Notes: generated from the letters alone by a model not told the origin. DNA of 64,000 nt from Peptoclostridium acidaminophilum DSM 3953 (GCF_000597865.1 NZ_CP007452.1:1371183-1435182), one strand, 5' to 3'; shown: positions 52,110-61,297, counted from the stretch's first letter. Translations and numbers: made by a program.

Positions 52110-53486
52110 CTACGCTTGCAAAAGAATAAGCGTTGTAAGTGTGAAATATATTGTTATGCCTGTAATGTCGAGCGCTGTTGATATGAATGGCGCAGATGCC
52201 ACAGCCGGGTCTATTCCCCACTTTTTAAACAGTATTGGCACCACAGTTCCTATTGTAGCAGCAGTTATCATGTTTGCCGCCATGGAAATGCCTACCACTA
52301 TACCCAGTCTTATGTTATTCATCCAGAAAAAAGCCACAGCGCACACCAGGAGACTGCATATCGTCCCTACGCACACTCCCACGCTCATCTCCTGGAATAT
52401 GGTCCTTAGGCTTTTGCCGGCATCAACATTGCCGGTGGCAAGCCCCCTGACAGTCAGTGTTGATGACTGTGTGCCCACATTACCTCCCATGCCTGTAAGC
52501 AATGGCATGAAAAACGCTACTGCCGCATAGCTGTTTAGTGTGTCTTCGTAGCGGCTGAGGATTGTTGCCGACATGATCCCTCCAAAGAGTGTCACTATGA
52601 GCCATGGCAGCCTTGCCTTGACCGACGAGAATATCCTTATACTGATTTTGTCCTCTTCGTATAGCTCCGCTTCGGCCTCCATTGTTCCCGCGAACTTGTA
52701 TATGTCCTCTGTTGCCTCTTCCTCTAGGACGTCCATTATGTCGTCAAATGTTATTATGCCTCGAAGCCTGCCGTTTGTGTCGGTAACAGGTATTGCGAGC
52801 AGGTCATACTTTTTAACTACTCTTGCTACCTCTTCCTGGTCGTCGTTTATGTTTACATATATGATGCTTTCGCTCATTATATCCTCAACCAGAGCATTCG
52901 GCCTTGCAACTATGAGCTCTCTTAGCGATATTACGCCTGAGAGCCTGTTGTTTTTGTCTACAACATACACGTAATATATGGTCTCCGCATCGGGAGCATG
53001 CTCTCTCAGGTGCTCTATGGCGTTGTATATAGTTATGTCTTTTCTGAGAGATACAAATTCGGTGGTCATTATGCCGCCGGCTGTATCTTCATCGTATACA
53101 AGCAGTTCCCTTATGTCTTCAGCATCCTCTGCATCCAGAAGGTTTATGAGCTCCAACCTTTTTTCCTCAGAAAGCTCAGCTAATATGTCGACCATGTTGT
53201 CAAGCGACATAAGCTCCAGCAGCTTTTTTTTGTGCTCACTTGTTAACAGCGAAAGTATCTTTGAAAACATGTCTGAATCGAGCTCGTCAAGTACCTTTGC
53301 GGCAAGCTCCCATGAAATAACCTGAAAAACCTTGTGCATTTTTTCTTCAGGGAGTTCCACCATCATTTCAGCTATGTCAGCGGGGTGCATTTCTTCAATG
53401 TACTCGTTCAGGTCTACGATTTTCTCACTGTCTATGAGCGCTTCAATTTCGACAAGCTTTTCCTCGAACAGCTCCTTGTCTTCCAT
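52110..53486 (-). CDS. mgtE: Magnesium transporter MgtE
   Basis: MgtE is a Mg2+ channel gated by its own cytoplasmic domains. The 458 residues show the N domain (helical superhelix repeats such as MHPADIAEMMVELPEEKMHKVF), two CBS domains (TAGGIMTTEFVSLRKDITIYNAI; IMSESIIYVNINDDQEEVARVVKKY), the plug helix, and five membrane helices with the pore motif PLLTGMGGNVGTQSS. High Mg2+ closes the gate. A riboswitch was looked for upstream but the gap to era is only 27 bp. Confidence 0.96.
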   Translation of the reverse strand: MEDKELFEEKLVEIEALIDSEKIVDLNEYIEEMHPADIAEMMVELPEEKMHKVFQVISWELAAKVLDELDSDMFSKILSLLTSEHKKKLLELMSLDNMVDILAELSEEKRLELINLLDAEDAEDIRELLVYDEDTAGGIMTTEFVSLRKDITIYNAIEHLREHAPDAETIYYVYVVDKNNRLSGVISLRELIVARPNALVEDIMSESIIYVNINDDQEEVARVVKKYDLLAIPVTDTNGRLRGIITFDDIMDVLEEEATEDIYKFAGTMEAEAELYEEDKISIRIFSSVKARLPWLIVTLFGGIMSATILSRYEDTLNSYAAVAFFMPLLTGMGGNVGTQSSTLTVRGLATGNVDAGKSLRTIFQEMSVGVCVGTICSLLVCAVAFFWMNNIRLGIVVGISMAANMITAATIGTVVPILFKKWGIDPAVASAPFISTALDITGITIYFTLTTLILLQA

Positions 53487-53513
53487 GCACTCCCCTCCTT
53501 TTATTCCGCCTCT

Positions 53514-54407
53514 TTAGTCCTGCCTAAAGCCCAGGCTTCTTATGGCATTGTCCCTGTCTCTCCAGTTTTCCTTTACCTTAACCCACAGCTGCAGATTGAC
53601 CTTTGAGCCAAGGAGCAATTCTATTTCTTCCCTTGCTGCCTTTCCTATGCCTTTTAGCTTTCTTCCGTTTTTACCTATTATTATGCCCTTGTGTGAGTCC
53701 CTCTCGCAGTATATGACCGCAGAAATATCTACAAGATCTTTTCCCGCCCTTGATTTTATCTGCTCTATGTCGACAGCTATCCCGTGGGGCACTTCCTTTT
53801 CAGTGTAGTTGAGTATTTTTTCCCTTATAATCTCTGATATAAGCACTCTTTCAGGCTGGTCCGTAACCATGTCATCAGGGAAATATTTCGGTCCCTGCGG
53901 CATATATCTTTTTATTACATCTATGAGCTTCTTCAAGTTGTTGTGCTTTAGCGCCGATATCGGTATTATCTCGTCGAAAATCCCAACCTTGTCATAACGC
54001 TTCACAAGCTCTATGAGCTCCTCTTTTGATATCTCATCAATCTTGTTTATAACAAGCACCTTTGGAGTCTTTACAGCTTTGAGGCTTTCGATTATCATCG
54101 AATCCCCTGCGCCCGTGTAAAGCGAACTGTCAACCATGAGCACCACCAGATCAACCTCGCCTAGCGTCTGGCTTGCAGCTTTCATCATGAACTCACCCAG
54201 CTTGTTTTTTGGCTTGTGCATTCCCGGGGTGTCTATAAAGACAACCTGGCTCTCGCTGTCTGAATAAACTGCTTGTATCCTGTTTCTTGTCGTCTGAGGC
54301 TTGTCGCTTATTATAGCAACCTTTTCCCCCACCACCGCGTTTATTGTAGTAGACTTCCCAACATTGGGCCTTCCTATAACACTAACAAATCCTGATTTAA
54401 AACTCAC
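53514..54407 (-). CDS. era: GTPase Era
   Basis: Era couples 16S rRNA 3'-end maturation and 30S assembly to growth. The 297 residues have G1 GRPNVGKST (12-20), G3 DTPGMHKPKNKLGEFM, G4 NKID and a C-terminal KH domain with the GKNGRKLKGIGKAAREEIE loop. It follows cdd, dgkA and ybeY, the common Firmicute order. Confidence 0.97.
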   Translation of the reverse strand: MSFKSGFVSVIGRPNVGKSTTINAVVGEKVAIISDKPQTTRNRIQAVYSDSESQVVFIDTPGMHKPKNKLGEFMMKAASQTLGEVDLVVLMVDSSLYTGAGDSMIIESLKAVKTPKVLVINKIDEISKEELIELVKRYDKVGIFDEIIPISALKHNNLKKLIDVIKRYMPQGPKYFPDDMVTDQPERVLISEIIREKILNYTEKEVPHGIAVDIEQIKSRAGKDLVDISAVIYCERDSHKGIIIGKNGRKLKGIGKAAREEIELLLGSKVNLQLWVKVKENWRDRDNAIRSLGFRQD

Positions 54408-54424
54408 TATATCTCCTCCATAAG

Positions 54425-54817
54425 CTACTCTATATTAATTTTTGTAAATGCCTTTGGCAAAAGCTCGCTTATCTTGAAAACCTCCAAGTCCACCTCGCCT
54501 GTTCCTACTATTATGTCTATGTCCTCACCGAACTCGACTATTACCTGCCTGCATATTCCGCACGGGAAAGTGCAGGTTTTTGAATCAGAAGCTATTGCTA
54601 TTGCCTTGAAGCAAAGCTCACCCTCGGATACCGCTTTGACTATGGCAGTTCTTTCAGCGCAGCTTGTGGCTGCATAGCTTGCGCATTCCACGTTGCAGCC
54701 CAAGTAAACTTTTCCGCTGCTGGTAAGCAGCGCAGCTCCTACCCTAAATCCGGAATATGGAGCATAAGCTCTATATTTTGCCTCCTGGGCAAGCTTCAAA
54801 AGTGTCTGATAATCCAT
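54425..54817 (-). CDS. cdd: Cytidine deaminase
   Basis: Homotetrameric zinc enzyme of pyrimidine salvage that turns cytidine and deoxycytidine into uridine and deoxyuridine. The 130 residues show the catalytic motif CAERTAIVKA and the two zinc cysteines in PCGICRQVIVEFG, with YSGFRVGAALLTSSGKVYLGCNVE near the start. Confidence 0.96.
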   Translation of the reverse strand: MDYQTLLKLAQEAKYRAYAPYSGFRVGAALLTSSGKVYLGCNVECASYAATSCAERTAIVKAVSEGELCFKAIAIASDSKTCTFPCGICRQVIVEFGEDIDIIVGTGEVDLEVFKISELLPKAFTKINIE

Positions 54818-54858
54818 ATTACACCTCTTTCAAGCAGTCTTTATGCGAGTAGCTTGCA

Positions 54859-55557
54859 CTATCTTAGAAGTTTGAACAATATGACTGTGATAAGTATCCC
54901 TATGGCAGCGCCTGCGACAGCCTCCATCCTGGTGTGTATGTTTGAATGCACCCTGCTTTCTGAAACTATAAGGGCTAATACAAAGGCCAACGCAGATGCA
55001 AGGAGCTTTTCCTCGGACATTGCTATTGCAGTTGCAACAGAAAATGCAACTGCTGAATGCCCGCTTGGAAATCCCCCCTTGATATAACTGCCTCTTTTGA
55101 AAAACAGCTTCAGCCCTATTACCAGGGCAATATTGATTGCAAGCGCTATAATCAAAATATTGATATCGATTTCAATAATACTGTCAAGTCCTGTAAGCGG
55201 AAGCGCCAGCAGCTTGTCAAAAAAAACAAGGTAGCCTATCGCTGCTGCATTTATTGCAGCCACCATTACAGCTGCGGCCGATACATCCTTTACAAATCCA
55301 GCCATTTCACTGTATTCGCTCGTAAAAAGATCCACGGCTTTTTCAATCGCCGTGTTTACCAGTTCAAGAGATATCACAAGTGATATTGAAAAAAGGACTG
55401 CAGCAATTTCAAGTTTAGACAAGCCAAGCAATATGCTGAGCATTACCGCAATAGCAGCCGCGAAAATATGTAGCCTGAGATTCCTCTCGCTCCTTAAGGC
55501 CACTATTATGCCCTTTATCGCATTGTCAAAGCTGCTTGAAATGCTTTTATTTTTCAT
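54859..55557 (-). CDS. Fusion of DgkA-type lipid kinase and PAP2 phosphatase
   Basis: A 232-residue membrane protein of two parts. Residues 1-120 match the undecaprenol/diacylglycerol kinase family: SFDNAIKGIIVALRSERNLRLH, and ISLELVNTAIEKAVDLFTSEYSEMAGFVKDVSAAAVM. Residues about 155-232 carry PAP2 phosphatase motifs: KRGSYIKGGFPSGHSAVAFSVATAI (SGH) and SRVHSNIHTRMEAVAGAAIG, the third motif with SRV. Opposite reactions in one chain suggest control of undecaprenyl phosphate recycling, or one half may be dominant. It overlaps ybeY by 11 bp. Confidence 0.88.
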   Translation of the reverse strand: MKNKSISSSFDNAIKGIIVALRSERNLRLHIFAAAIAVMLSILLGLSKLEIAAVLFSISLVISLELVNTAIEKAVDLFTSEYSEMAGFVKDVSAAAVMVAAINAAAIGYLVFFDKLLALPLTGLDSIIEIDINILIIALAINIALVIGLKLFFKRGSYIKGGFPSGHSAVAFSVATAIAMSEEKLLASALAFVLALIVSESRVHSNIHTRMEAVAGAAIGILITVILFKLLR

Positions 55558-56020
55558 TCATCTCCCTCACTATTCCCAGCGAAGAAAGAACCATCTCCTC
55601 TTTTCCCCGCATCTCCTTAGCTCTTTCATCATTGTCATGATCATAGCCCATCAGGTGGAACATGCTGTGGCACACAAGAAATGCAATCTCACGTTCGAAA
55701 CTGTGGCCATATTCTCTGCTCTGCTCAAGAGCCCTTTCAAGCGATATTACTATGTCCCCCAGAAGGTTGTCCTCCAGGAACTCATCTTTTTCGTCCTTGC
55801 CTATAAGCGGAAAAGAGAGCACATCCGTCGGCCTGTCAATCCCCCTGAATTCGCTGTTTAATCTTTTTATCTCTTCATTGTCAACAAAAAGTATGCTGAC
55901 TTCATAATGCGTTCCCCAGCCCTCATGTTTTAAAGATTCCTCAACAACAGACCTTATCTTGCCCTTGAGGTCTTCTTCAAATTTCACCTTATCCTGGGCA
56001 TTTGTAATCTCAATATTCAA
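55547..56020 (-). CDS. ybeY: Endoribonuclease/rRNA maturation factor YbeY
   Basis: YbeY is a zinc metalloprotein that matures the 16S rRNA 3' end and takes part in ribosome quality control. The 157 residues contain the metal motif HSMFHLMGYDHD (three His) and the upstream GDIVISLERALEQSREYGHSFEREIAFLVCH. It lies between phoH and dgkA. Confidence 0.96.
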   Translation of the reverse strand: MNIEITNAQDKVKFEEDLKGKIRSVVEESLKHEGWGTHYEVSILFVDNEEIKRLNSEFRGIDRPTDVLSFPLIGKDEKDEFLEDNLLGDIVISLERALEQSREYGHSFEREIAFLVCHSMFHLMGYDHDNDERAKEMRGKEEMVLSSLGIVREMNEK

Positions 56021-56061
56021 GATTGGACCTCCATAAAACTTGATTTTCTATTTCCGGTTTT

Positions 56062-57048
56062 CTATTTTTTTAAGGCCTTTCGTTCCTCAGCTATTTCGAA
56101 TTTTTCATAGGCCTTTATTATCCTTTGTACAAGTTCATGCCTTACTACATCCTTTTCCGTAAGGATTGAAAAACCTATTCCCTTTACGTCTGAAAGCACC
56201 TGCTGGGCATGTACAAGGCCTGTCTTTTTGGATGAAGGCAAGTCAGTCTGCGTTATGTCTCCCGTCACAACGGCCTTTGAGCCAAACCCCAGCCTTGTCA
56301 AGAACATCTTCATCTGCTCTTTCGTGGTATTTTGAGCTTCATCGAGTATTATGAAAGCGTTGTCAAGCGTCCTGCCCCTCATGAAGGCAAGCGGAGCCAC
56401 CTCTATCATTCCCTTTTCCATATATTTATTGAACCTGTCCGCCCCGAATATTTCAAAAAACGCATCATAAAGAGGCTTAAGATATGGATCTATTTTCTCC
56501 TTGAGATCTCCCGGAAGAAAACCCAGGCTTTCCCCCGCCTCAACCGCAGGCCTTGTAAGTATTATTCTGTTTATCTGCTCCGTTTTGAAAGCTCTTACAG
56601 CCATTGCTACTGCCAAATATGTCTTCCCCGTACCTGCCGGCCCAATACCGAAAGTTATGTCGTTGTTTTCGATGCTTTTTATATATTCCTTCTGCCCGAA
56701 TGTCTTTGGCTTTATAGGATTGCCCTTGGCTCCTATTACTATTGTATCTTCAAGAAGCTCAGACGAACGCTTTTCATCGCCGTAGCCCTGCTTTATCATC
56801 TCGAGCGAATAGGCCACATTCTGCTGATTAAGGGACTCGCCCTTCTTTACAAGCCTGGAAAGGTCATCAATAAGCTTTTCTGCCTTGATTATAGCCTCTT
56901 CTTCCCCTATTATCACAGCATTGCCTTCCCTGAGGACTATGTGTATGCTGAGCGCATCCTCTATAAGCTTTATGTTCTGGTCAAATTCACCAAACAGCTC
57001 TCTCTGAAAATTTTCGTCGCTGATTTCCAGCTTTTTTTGCTCTACCAA
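56062..57048 (-). CDS. PhoH-family ATPase (PhoL type)
   Basis: A 328-residue cytoplasmic ATPase with an N-terminal KH-like region, Walker A FGIGPAGTGKTYLAVAMAV, RPAVEAGESLGFLPGDLKEK, Walker B FIILDEAQNTTKEQM and VVTGDITQTDLP. Family members are linked to RNA metabolism, probably as helicases, and almost always sit next to ybeY as here. TTG start with GGAGG 8 nt upstream. Confidence 0.95.
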   Translation of the reverse strand: MVEQKKLEISDENFQRELFGEFDQNIKLIEDALSIHIVLREGNAVIIGEEEAIIKAEKLIDDLSRLVKKGESLNQQNVAYSLEMIKQGYGDEKRSSELLEDTIVIGAKGNPIKPKTFGQKEYIKSIENNDITFGIGPAGTGKTYLAVAMAVRAFKTEQINRIILTRPAVEAGESLGFLPGDLKEKIDPYLKPLYDAFFEIFGADRFNKYMEKGMIEVAPLAFMRGRTLDNAFIILDEAQNTTKEQMKMFLTRLGFGSKAVVTGDITQTDLPSSKKTGLVHAQQVLSDVKGIGFSILTEKDVVRHELVQRIIKAYEKFEIAEERKALKK

Positions 57049-57085
57049 AAATTTTCCTCCTTGTAGTTAAAAAATTTCCATAAAT

Positions 57086-57094
57086 ATTATAACA
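57086..57094 (-). promoter_or_regulatory. phoH operon promoter (extended -10)
   Basis: The minus strand reads TGTTATAAT, a full extended -10, about 40 bp before the phoH start. The -35 region (CGATTT) is poor, as is common for extended -10 promoters. It probably drives phoH-ybeY-dgkA-cdd-era. Confidence 0.5.
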
Positions 57095-57191
57095 TATATA
57101 TTTTTTAAAAATCGTATATTTCCAATTTATTATTTTTCAAATCGGATTCTGGGTAGACATGTATTATAGCCTTTGTAAAGGAGATGTTATT

Positions 57192-57596
57192 ATGGAAAAG
57201 ACACTCGTTCTAATCAAACCCGACGGCGTGAGCCGCGGCCTTGTTGGTGAAATAATAAGGCGCTACGAAGCCCACATGCTCCATATCAGCGAAATGCAGC
57301 TTGTGCAGCCTACAGCCGAAATGCTGTGCGCTCACTACATAGAGCATGTTGATAAGGACTTCTTCTGCGAGCTTGTCGAATACATGAGCAGCGGCCCGGT
57401 GATTGCGCTTGTGCTCTGCGGCGAAAGCGCCATAAGCCTTGTCAGGAAGATAAACGGCTCCACAAACTTTATGAGCGCCGAGCTTGGAAGCATACGCGGC
57501 GACTTCGCCTCTTCAATCACCCAAAACCTCGTGCATGCCTCCGACTCCCAGTCGGGTTTCGAACGCGAGTACGATATCTGGTTTAAATCACTGTGA
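57192..57596 (+). CDS. ndk: Nucleoside diphosphate kinase
   Basis: Ndk equalises nucleoside triphosphate pools by ping-pong phosphotransfer. The 134-residue protein has KTLVLIKPDGVSRGLVGEIIRRYE, and the phosphohistidine His115 in NLVHASDS. The ATG at 57192 has AAAGGAG at 8 nt; an in-frame ATG 11 codons upstream is not needed. The only plus-strand gene in the final 17 kb, it is inserted between phoH and the floA block. Confidence 0.96.
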   Translation: MEKTLVLIKPDGVSRGLVGEIIRRYEAHMLHISEMQLVQPTAEMLCAHYIEHVDKDFFCELVEYMSSGPVIALVLCGESAISLVRKINGSTNFMSAELGSIRGDFASSITQNLVHASDSQSGFEREYDIWFKSL

Positions 57597-57612
57597 ATAC
57601 AGAAGATGTAAA

Positions 57613-57640
57613 AAGCTGCCTTACGGCAGCTTAATTTTTT
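57613..57640. terminator. Terminator between ndk and the convergent gene
   Basis: AAGCTGCC-TTAC-GGCAGCTT followed by AATTTTTTTT on the plus strand. It also overlaps the stop codon of the convergent minus-strand gene, with an A5 tract on its other side. Confidence 0.85.
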
Positions 57641-58071
57641 TTCCTCATACTAATAGGTTTTGAGAGTATTTCCGAATATATTATGCCCCTGACTAAGTCT
57701 TCCCTTTGTTCAAAGAGCGTGATCCCTGATGAAATCTGGGAACTGCCGTATATAGGGTGACTTTCGTCGTACTCGTCAGATATTGCCGTCGCAGCAGGCC
57801 TTACTGGCTGCTTTTTTGGGGCAGACTTTGCCATTTTAGGAGGCTCAATAACTTCAACGGACACTCCCTCTGTGCGTGCTTGCTTTTCAAGCTGATACTG
57901 CTCCTGGACCTTCTGGGCTATATCCTTGAAGTAATCTTCAATCCCTTTGCCCGCAGGCTTTACCTTGCGGAGCTGCTGGGCCTTGGGCTTTTGTTGCATG
58001 CTGGCCTTTTTCTTTTTTCCCAAAATGTTGTTAATGATTATCAGGAAAATTATCCATAAAATACCATCCAA
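57631..58071 (-). CDS. Small membrane-anchored protein of the floA operon (146 aa)
   Basis: Not recognised as a named family. It has one N-terminal hydrophobic segment (ILWIIFLIIINNILG, residues 4-18) followed by a basic, low-complexity linker (KKKKASMQQKPKAQQLRKVKPAGKG) and a short conserved-looking end (QREDLVRGIIYSEILSKPIS). The topology suggests a cytoplasmic tail held at the membrane. It starts 15 bp after floA, so it may be a partner of the flotillin. Proteins of this shape follow floA in other Firmicutes, but the function is unknown. Confidence 0.72.
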   Translation of the reverse strand: MDGILWIIFLIIINNILGKKKKASMQQKPKAQQLRKVKPAGKGIEDYFKDIAQKVQEQYQLEKQARTEGVSVEVIEPPKMAKSAPKKQPVRPAATAISDEYDESHPIYGSSQISSGITLFEQREDLVRGIIYSEILSKPISMRKKN

Positions 58072-58085
58072 GTCATCACGCCCTT

Positions 58086-59078
58086 TTACTTCTTGTCTTC
58101 AGGCTTATCTGTTCTGCTTCCGGCTGTTCCTGAAATCGACTCCCTCATGATCGTGTCGGCCATTACATTCTTCATGTTGTAGTAGTCCATAACACCGAGA
58201 TTGCCGCTTCTGAAAGCTTCAGCTATGGCAAGAGGCACCTGCGCCTCGGCTTCCACAACCTTCGCTCTCATCTCTTCGACCATAGCCTTCATTTCCTGCT
58301 CCTTGGCTATGGCCATGGCCCTTCTTTCTTCCGCCTTAGCCTGAGCTATCTTCTTGTCAGCCTCTGCCTGATCAGTCTGAAGCTGAGCTCCTATGTTTCT
58401 TCCAACATCCACATCGGCTATGTCTATGGAGAGAATTTCAAATGCCGTACCAGCGTCAAGACCCTTTTCAAGCACTGTCCTTGATATCCTGTCCGGATTT
58501 TCAAGCACCATCTTGTGAGTCTCGGCAGAGCCTACAGTTGTTACTATGCCCTCACCTACACGTGCAATTATAGTTTCTTCCCCGGCTCCTCCAACGAGTC
58601 TGCCTATGTTAGCCCTTACAGTCACTCTGGCGCGCGCTATTACCTCTATTCCATTTTTTGCAACTGCCGCAATCTTTGGTGTCTCTATTACCTTTGGATT
58701 TACGCTCACCTGCACAGCCTGAAGCACATCTCTTCCTGCCAGATCTATTGCGGCCGCTTGCTCAAAGCCAAGCTCTATGTTAGCCCTTTGCGCTGCAATC
58801 AGAGCATTTACAACGGAGTCCACATCCCCTCCTGCCAAATAGTGTGCCTCAAGCTTGTCTATGCTAAGATCAAGCCCAGCTTTTGTAGCCTTTATCATAG
58901 GACCTACTATTCTCGATGGGGCTACGCGCCTGAATCTCATGCCCACGAGTGTGAGTATCGAAACCTTTACACCTGAAAACAAGGCCGTAATCCACAGTCC
59001 TACAGGTATGAAGCTGAAAAACAGCGACAAAAATATGAGGATTATTCCAACTAATAGTATTGAACCTAAGTATGCCAT
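58086..59078 (-). CDS. floA: Flotillin-like protein FloA
   Basis: FloA (YqfA) organises membrane microdomains. The 330 residues show an N-terminal membrane hairpin ([24 protein letters not shown]), an SPFH domain, Ala/Glu-rich repeats ([22 protein letters not shown]) and a C-terminal [24 protein letters not shown]. It directly follows the NfeD-type protease gene with no gap, the usual flotillin pair. Confidence 0.96.
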   Translation of the reverse strand: MAYLGSILLVGIILIFLSLFFSFIPVGLWITALFSGVKVSILTLVGMRFRRVAPSRIVGPMIKATKAGLDLSIDKLEAHYLAGGDVDSVVNALIAAQRANIELGFEQAAAIDLAGRDVLQAVQVSVNPKVIETPKIAAVAKNGIEVIARARVTVRANIGRLVGGAGEETIIARVGEGIVTTVGSAETHKMVLENPDRISRTVLEKGLDAGTAFEILSIDIADVDVGRNIGAQLQTDQAEADKKIAQAKAEERRAMAIAKEQEMKAMVEEMRAKVVEAEAQVPLAIAEAFRSGNLGVMDYYNMKNVMADTIMRESISGTAGSRTDKPEDKK

Positions 59079-60389
59079 TTATTCTTCCCCCTTTTTTCTG
59101 ACTATTATTTTGCTTCCTTCGACCCGTATTACTTTAACCAATTCATCCTTCTGTATGAATTCGCCATCAGAGACAGCATCTAGTATATTGTTGTCTATCT
59201 CGATTTTGCCTGAAGGCCTCAGGAATGAAACTGCTCGTCCTTCTCTGTCGATATATTCAAGCATTTCCTTTGCAGGAATGAATCCCGACTCCTTGCTAAG
59301 GTTTGTATCAAGCAGCAGTGTCTTTGCCAGCTTTCGCTTTGGCAGTTTTTTAAATATTAACACAACTACCACAACAGTCAGCACTAGCGCTATGAGCATA
59401 TAGACAAGTGCAAGTGTCAGCGAGCTGGAAGCCATGACTATGCTGAGCACCATACCTGCGATGCCAAGCACTCCGAAAACTCCAAAACCCGGCGCAGCAG
59501 CTTCCGCTATGAGCATGGCTATTCCTGCAATAAACAAAACAACTGAAAGCAAGTGTGCATTTCCCCCCATTATTGAGCCCATGAAAAAGAGAGAAAAGCC
59601 TATTATGCTAAGCAGCCCTCCGATTCCAAATCCGGGCGTAATGATTTCAACGACAAGCCCTATGAAACCAAGTGCAAGCAGGAGTGGCGCAACATATGAA
59701 GAGCTTATAATATTTATGAAGTCTTCAATGGGCGTTGATTCAACTACATTTTCGCTGAAGCTCTCTATGCCCAGGCTCCTGTAGACCTCTCCCCTTGATG
59801 AAGCCTTGCCGTCTATAAAGCCAAGCTTGAGTGCCTCTTCCGTAGTCAGATTGAGCAGCTTGCCCTTTTCAACCACTCCTTCGATTTCAATGTCCTTGTC
59901 CGCCATTGCCATCACAAGCTCAGTGTCCCTTCCCTTCTCCTCGGCGACAGTCTTGAGCTGTTTTTTCCAGTAGGATATATTCTTTTCAGTAGCCGGTATT
60001 GTCTCGGCCGAGCCAATCGTGGCACCTGGCGCCATGTAAATATTGTCGCATGATATGCTCACAAGCACTCCTGCTGAAATTGCCCTTTTGTTTATGTACG
60101 CAACAGTCTTAATATCGCTTTCGAGTATGACATCACTTATGTTTACTGCAGAATCGATCCTGCCGCCATATGTATCGATATCAAACAGCACAAGTGACGC
60201 TCCCTCCTCCTCCGCCTTGCTCAAGGAGCTCTTTATGTAGCTGAAAAGTCCGGGAGTTATTTCGCTTTTTACATTGATAACATATACTTTCTCTTTTTCC
60301 TGCGCAAATCCGGTGAAAGCGCTCGGAAGCGCCACCAAAATTGCAACAAGAAAAGCAATGCTGCATAAAAATAATCTTTTCATCCCCAC
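59079..60389 (-). CDS. NfeD family membrane-bound serine protease (YqeZ type)
   Basis: A 436-residue protein with a signal peptide (residues 1-29), a ClpP-type protease domain (YINKRAISAGVLVSISCDNIYMAPGATIGSAE with the catalytic-type Ser), four or five membrane segments, and a C-terminal NfeD OB-fold domain (GREGRAVSFLRPSGKIEIDNNI). This long form works together with FloA at the membrane; stomatin or flotillin is the usual partner. The start is ATG; the 144-bp gap upstream up to yqeY contains the yqeY terminator and no gene. Confidence 0.93.
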   Translation of the reverse strand: MGMKRLFLCSIAFLVAILVALPSAFTGFAQEKEKVYVINVKSEITPGLFSYIKSSLSKAEEEGASLVLFDIDTYGGRIDSAVNISDVILESDIKTVAYINKRAISAGVLVSISCDNIYMAPGATIGSAETIPATEKNISYWKKQLKTVAEEKGRDTELVMAMADKDIEIEGVVEKGKLLNLTTEEALKLGFIDGKASSRGEVYRSLGIESFSENVVESTPIEDFINIISSSYVAPLLLALGFIGLVVEIITPGFGIGGLLSIIGFSLFFMGSIMGGNAHLLSVVLFIAGIAMLIAEAAAPGFGVFGVLGIAGMVLSIVMASSSLTLALVYMLIALVLTVVVVVLIFKKLPKRKLAKTLLLDTNLSKESGFIPAKEMLEYIDREGRAVSFLRPSGKIEIDNNILDAVSDGEFIQKDELVKVIRVEGSKIIVRKKGEE

Positions 60390-60503
60390 CCTCTTTTCTT
60401 CATCGACTAGTTATTAATTGTGTTTATTTACAGCCATACCGACGGCTACATTTATAGAATTACCCTCATTTTCAGAAATTAAACTTATTCTGGAAATAAA
60501 ACA

Positions 60504-60529
60504 AAGAGGCAAAACTAAGTTTGCCTCTT
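60504..60529 (-). terminator. Terminator of rpsU-yqeY
   Basis: AAGAGGCAAA / TTTGCCTCTT hairpin with a TTTGTTTTATTT tail on the minus strand, 5 bp after the yqeY stop. Confidence 0.85.
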
Positions 60530-60533
60530 GCAT

Positions 60534-60977
60534 CTATTGTAATAATTCTTTTGCTATTTCGTTTATGAGCTTTCCATCAGCTTTGCCCTTCAGCTTGGGC
60601 ATCAAGGCGGCCATAAGCCTTCCCATGTCTTTCACCGATGAGGCTCCTGTTTCGCTTATAGTCTGCACAACTATGCTTTTTACTTCTTCTGCGCTCATTT
60701 GTTCCGGGAGATAAGATACCAAAACATCTATTTCTTTTTTAGTCTGATCTACAAGATCTTCCCTCTGAGCTTTTTCAAATTCAACAAGGGAATCTCTTCT
60801 TTGTTTCAGCTGCTTGGATATTGTGTCAATGACCTTATCGTCATCAGCCTCAACTCTGTTATCCACCTCGTACTGCTTTATTGCTGACCTTATAAGCGTA
60901 ATTACAGATTTCTTAAGATTGTCCTTGTCTTTCATGGACTGCTTTAAGTCGTCCATTAGCTGGTCTTTAAGGGCCAT
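60534..60977 (-). CDS. GatB/YqeY domain protein
   Basis: A 147-residue protein that resembles the C-terminal tRNA-binding tail domain of GatB. Typical features are MALKDQLMDDLKQSMKDKDNLKKSVI at the start, VLVSYLPEQMSAEEVKSIV, and the end GRLMAALMPKLKGKADGKLINEIAKELL. The function of free-standing YqeY is not settled; a role in tRNA or amidotransferase metabolism is assumed. The rpsU-yqeY pair is conserved in Firmicutes. Confidence 0.94.
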   Translation of the reverse strand: MALKDQLMDDLKQSMKDKDNLKKSVITLIRSAIKQYEVDNRVEADDDKVIDTISKQLKQRRDSLVEFEKAQREDLVDQTKKEIDVLVSYLPEQMSAEEVKSIVVQTISETGASSVKDMGRLMAALMPKLKGKADGKLINEIAKELLQ

Positions 60978-60998
60978 TTTTATTCACCTCTTACAAGA

Positions 60999-61175
60999 CT
61001 ATTTGCTTTTCTTTTTTCTTCCGGCCTTTAGTTTCTTACGCTTCTCACTAGGCTTTTCGTAATGTTCTCTTTTTCTTATCTCAGACAGTATACCAGATGT
61101 AGCACATTCACGTTTAAATCTTCTAAGAGCGCTATCTAAAGTCTCATTCTCTTTGATTTTTATTTCTGCTGGCAT
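60999..61175 (-). CDS. rpsU: 30S ribosomal protein S21
   Basis: A 58-residue basic protein that binds near the anti-Shine-Dalgarno end of 16S rRNA and aids initiation. It starts [20 protein letters not shown] and ends in a Lys/Arg tail. The ATG at 61175 follows GGAGGGAAGAGA; the open frame runs 9 codons further up through the ribosome site. It has two promoter candidates of its own upstream. Confidence 0.97.
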   Translation of the reverse strand: MPAEIKIKENETLDSALRRFKRECATSGILSEIRKREHYEKPSEKRKKLKAGRKKKSK

Positions 61176-61212
61176 TCTCTTCCCTCCCTCCATTACTAAC
61201 AATACTGCTTCA

Positions 61213-61221
61213 ATTATAGCA
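61213..61221 (-). promoter_or_regulatory. rpsU promoter 2 (extended -10)
   Basis: TGCTATAAT on the minus strand, about 40 bp before the rpsU start; no good -35. Confidence 0.45.
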
Positions 61222-61261
61222 TTGAATAAGCTGTGAAAATTGATGAATTCCGTACCTAGTC

Positions 61262-61290
61262 ATTATAATACAAATCATGTACTTCTTCAA
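61262..61290 (-). promoter_or_regulatory. rpsU promoter 1
   Basis: -35 TTGAAG (plus 61285-61290), 17-bp spacer, perfect -10 TATAAT (plus 61262-61267), just after the hinT stop. Confidence 0.6.
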
Positions 61291-61297
61291 CCCTTTT

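Noticed and set aside
53487-53513. Mg2+ riboswitch upstream of mgtE
   Set aside because: Only 27 bp separate era and mgtE, too short for an M-box or similar element.
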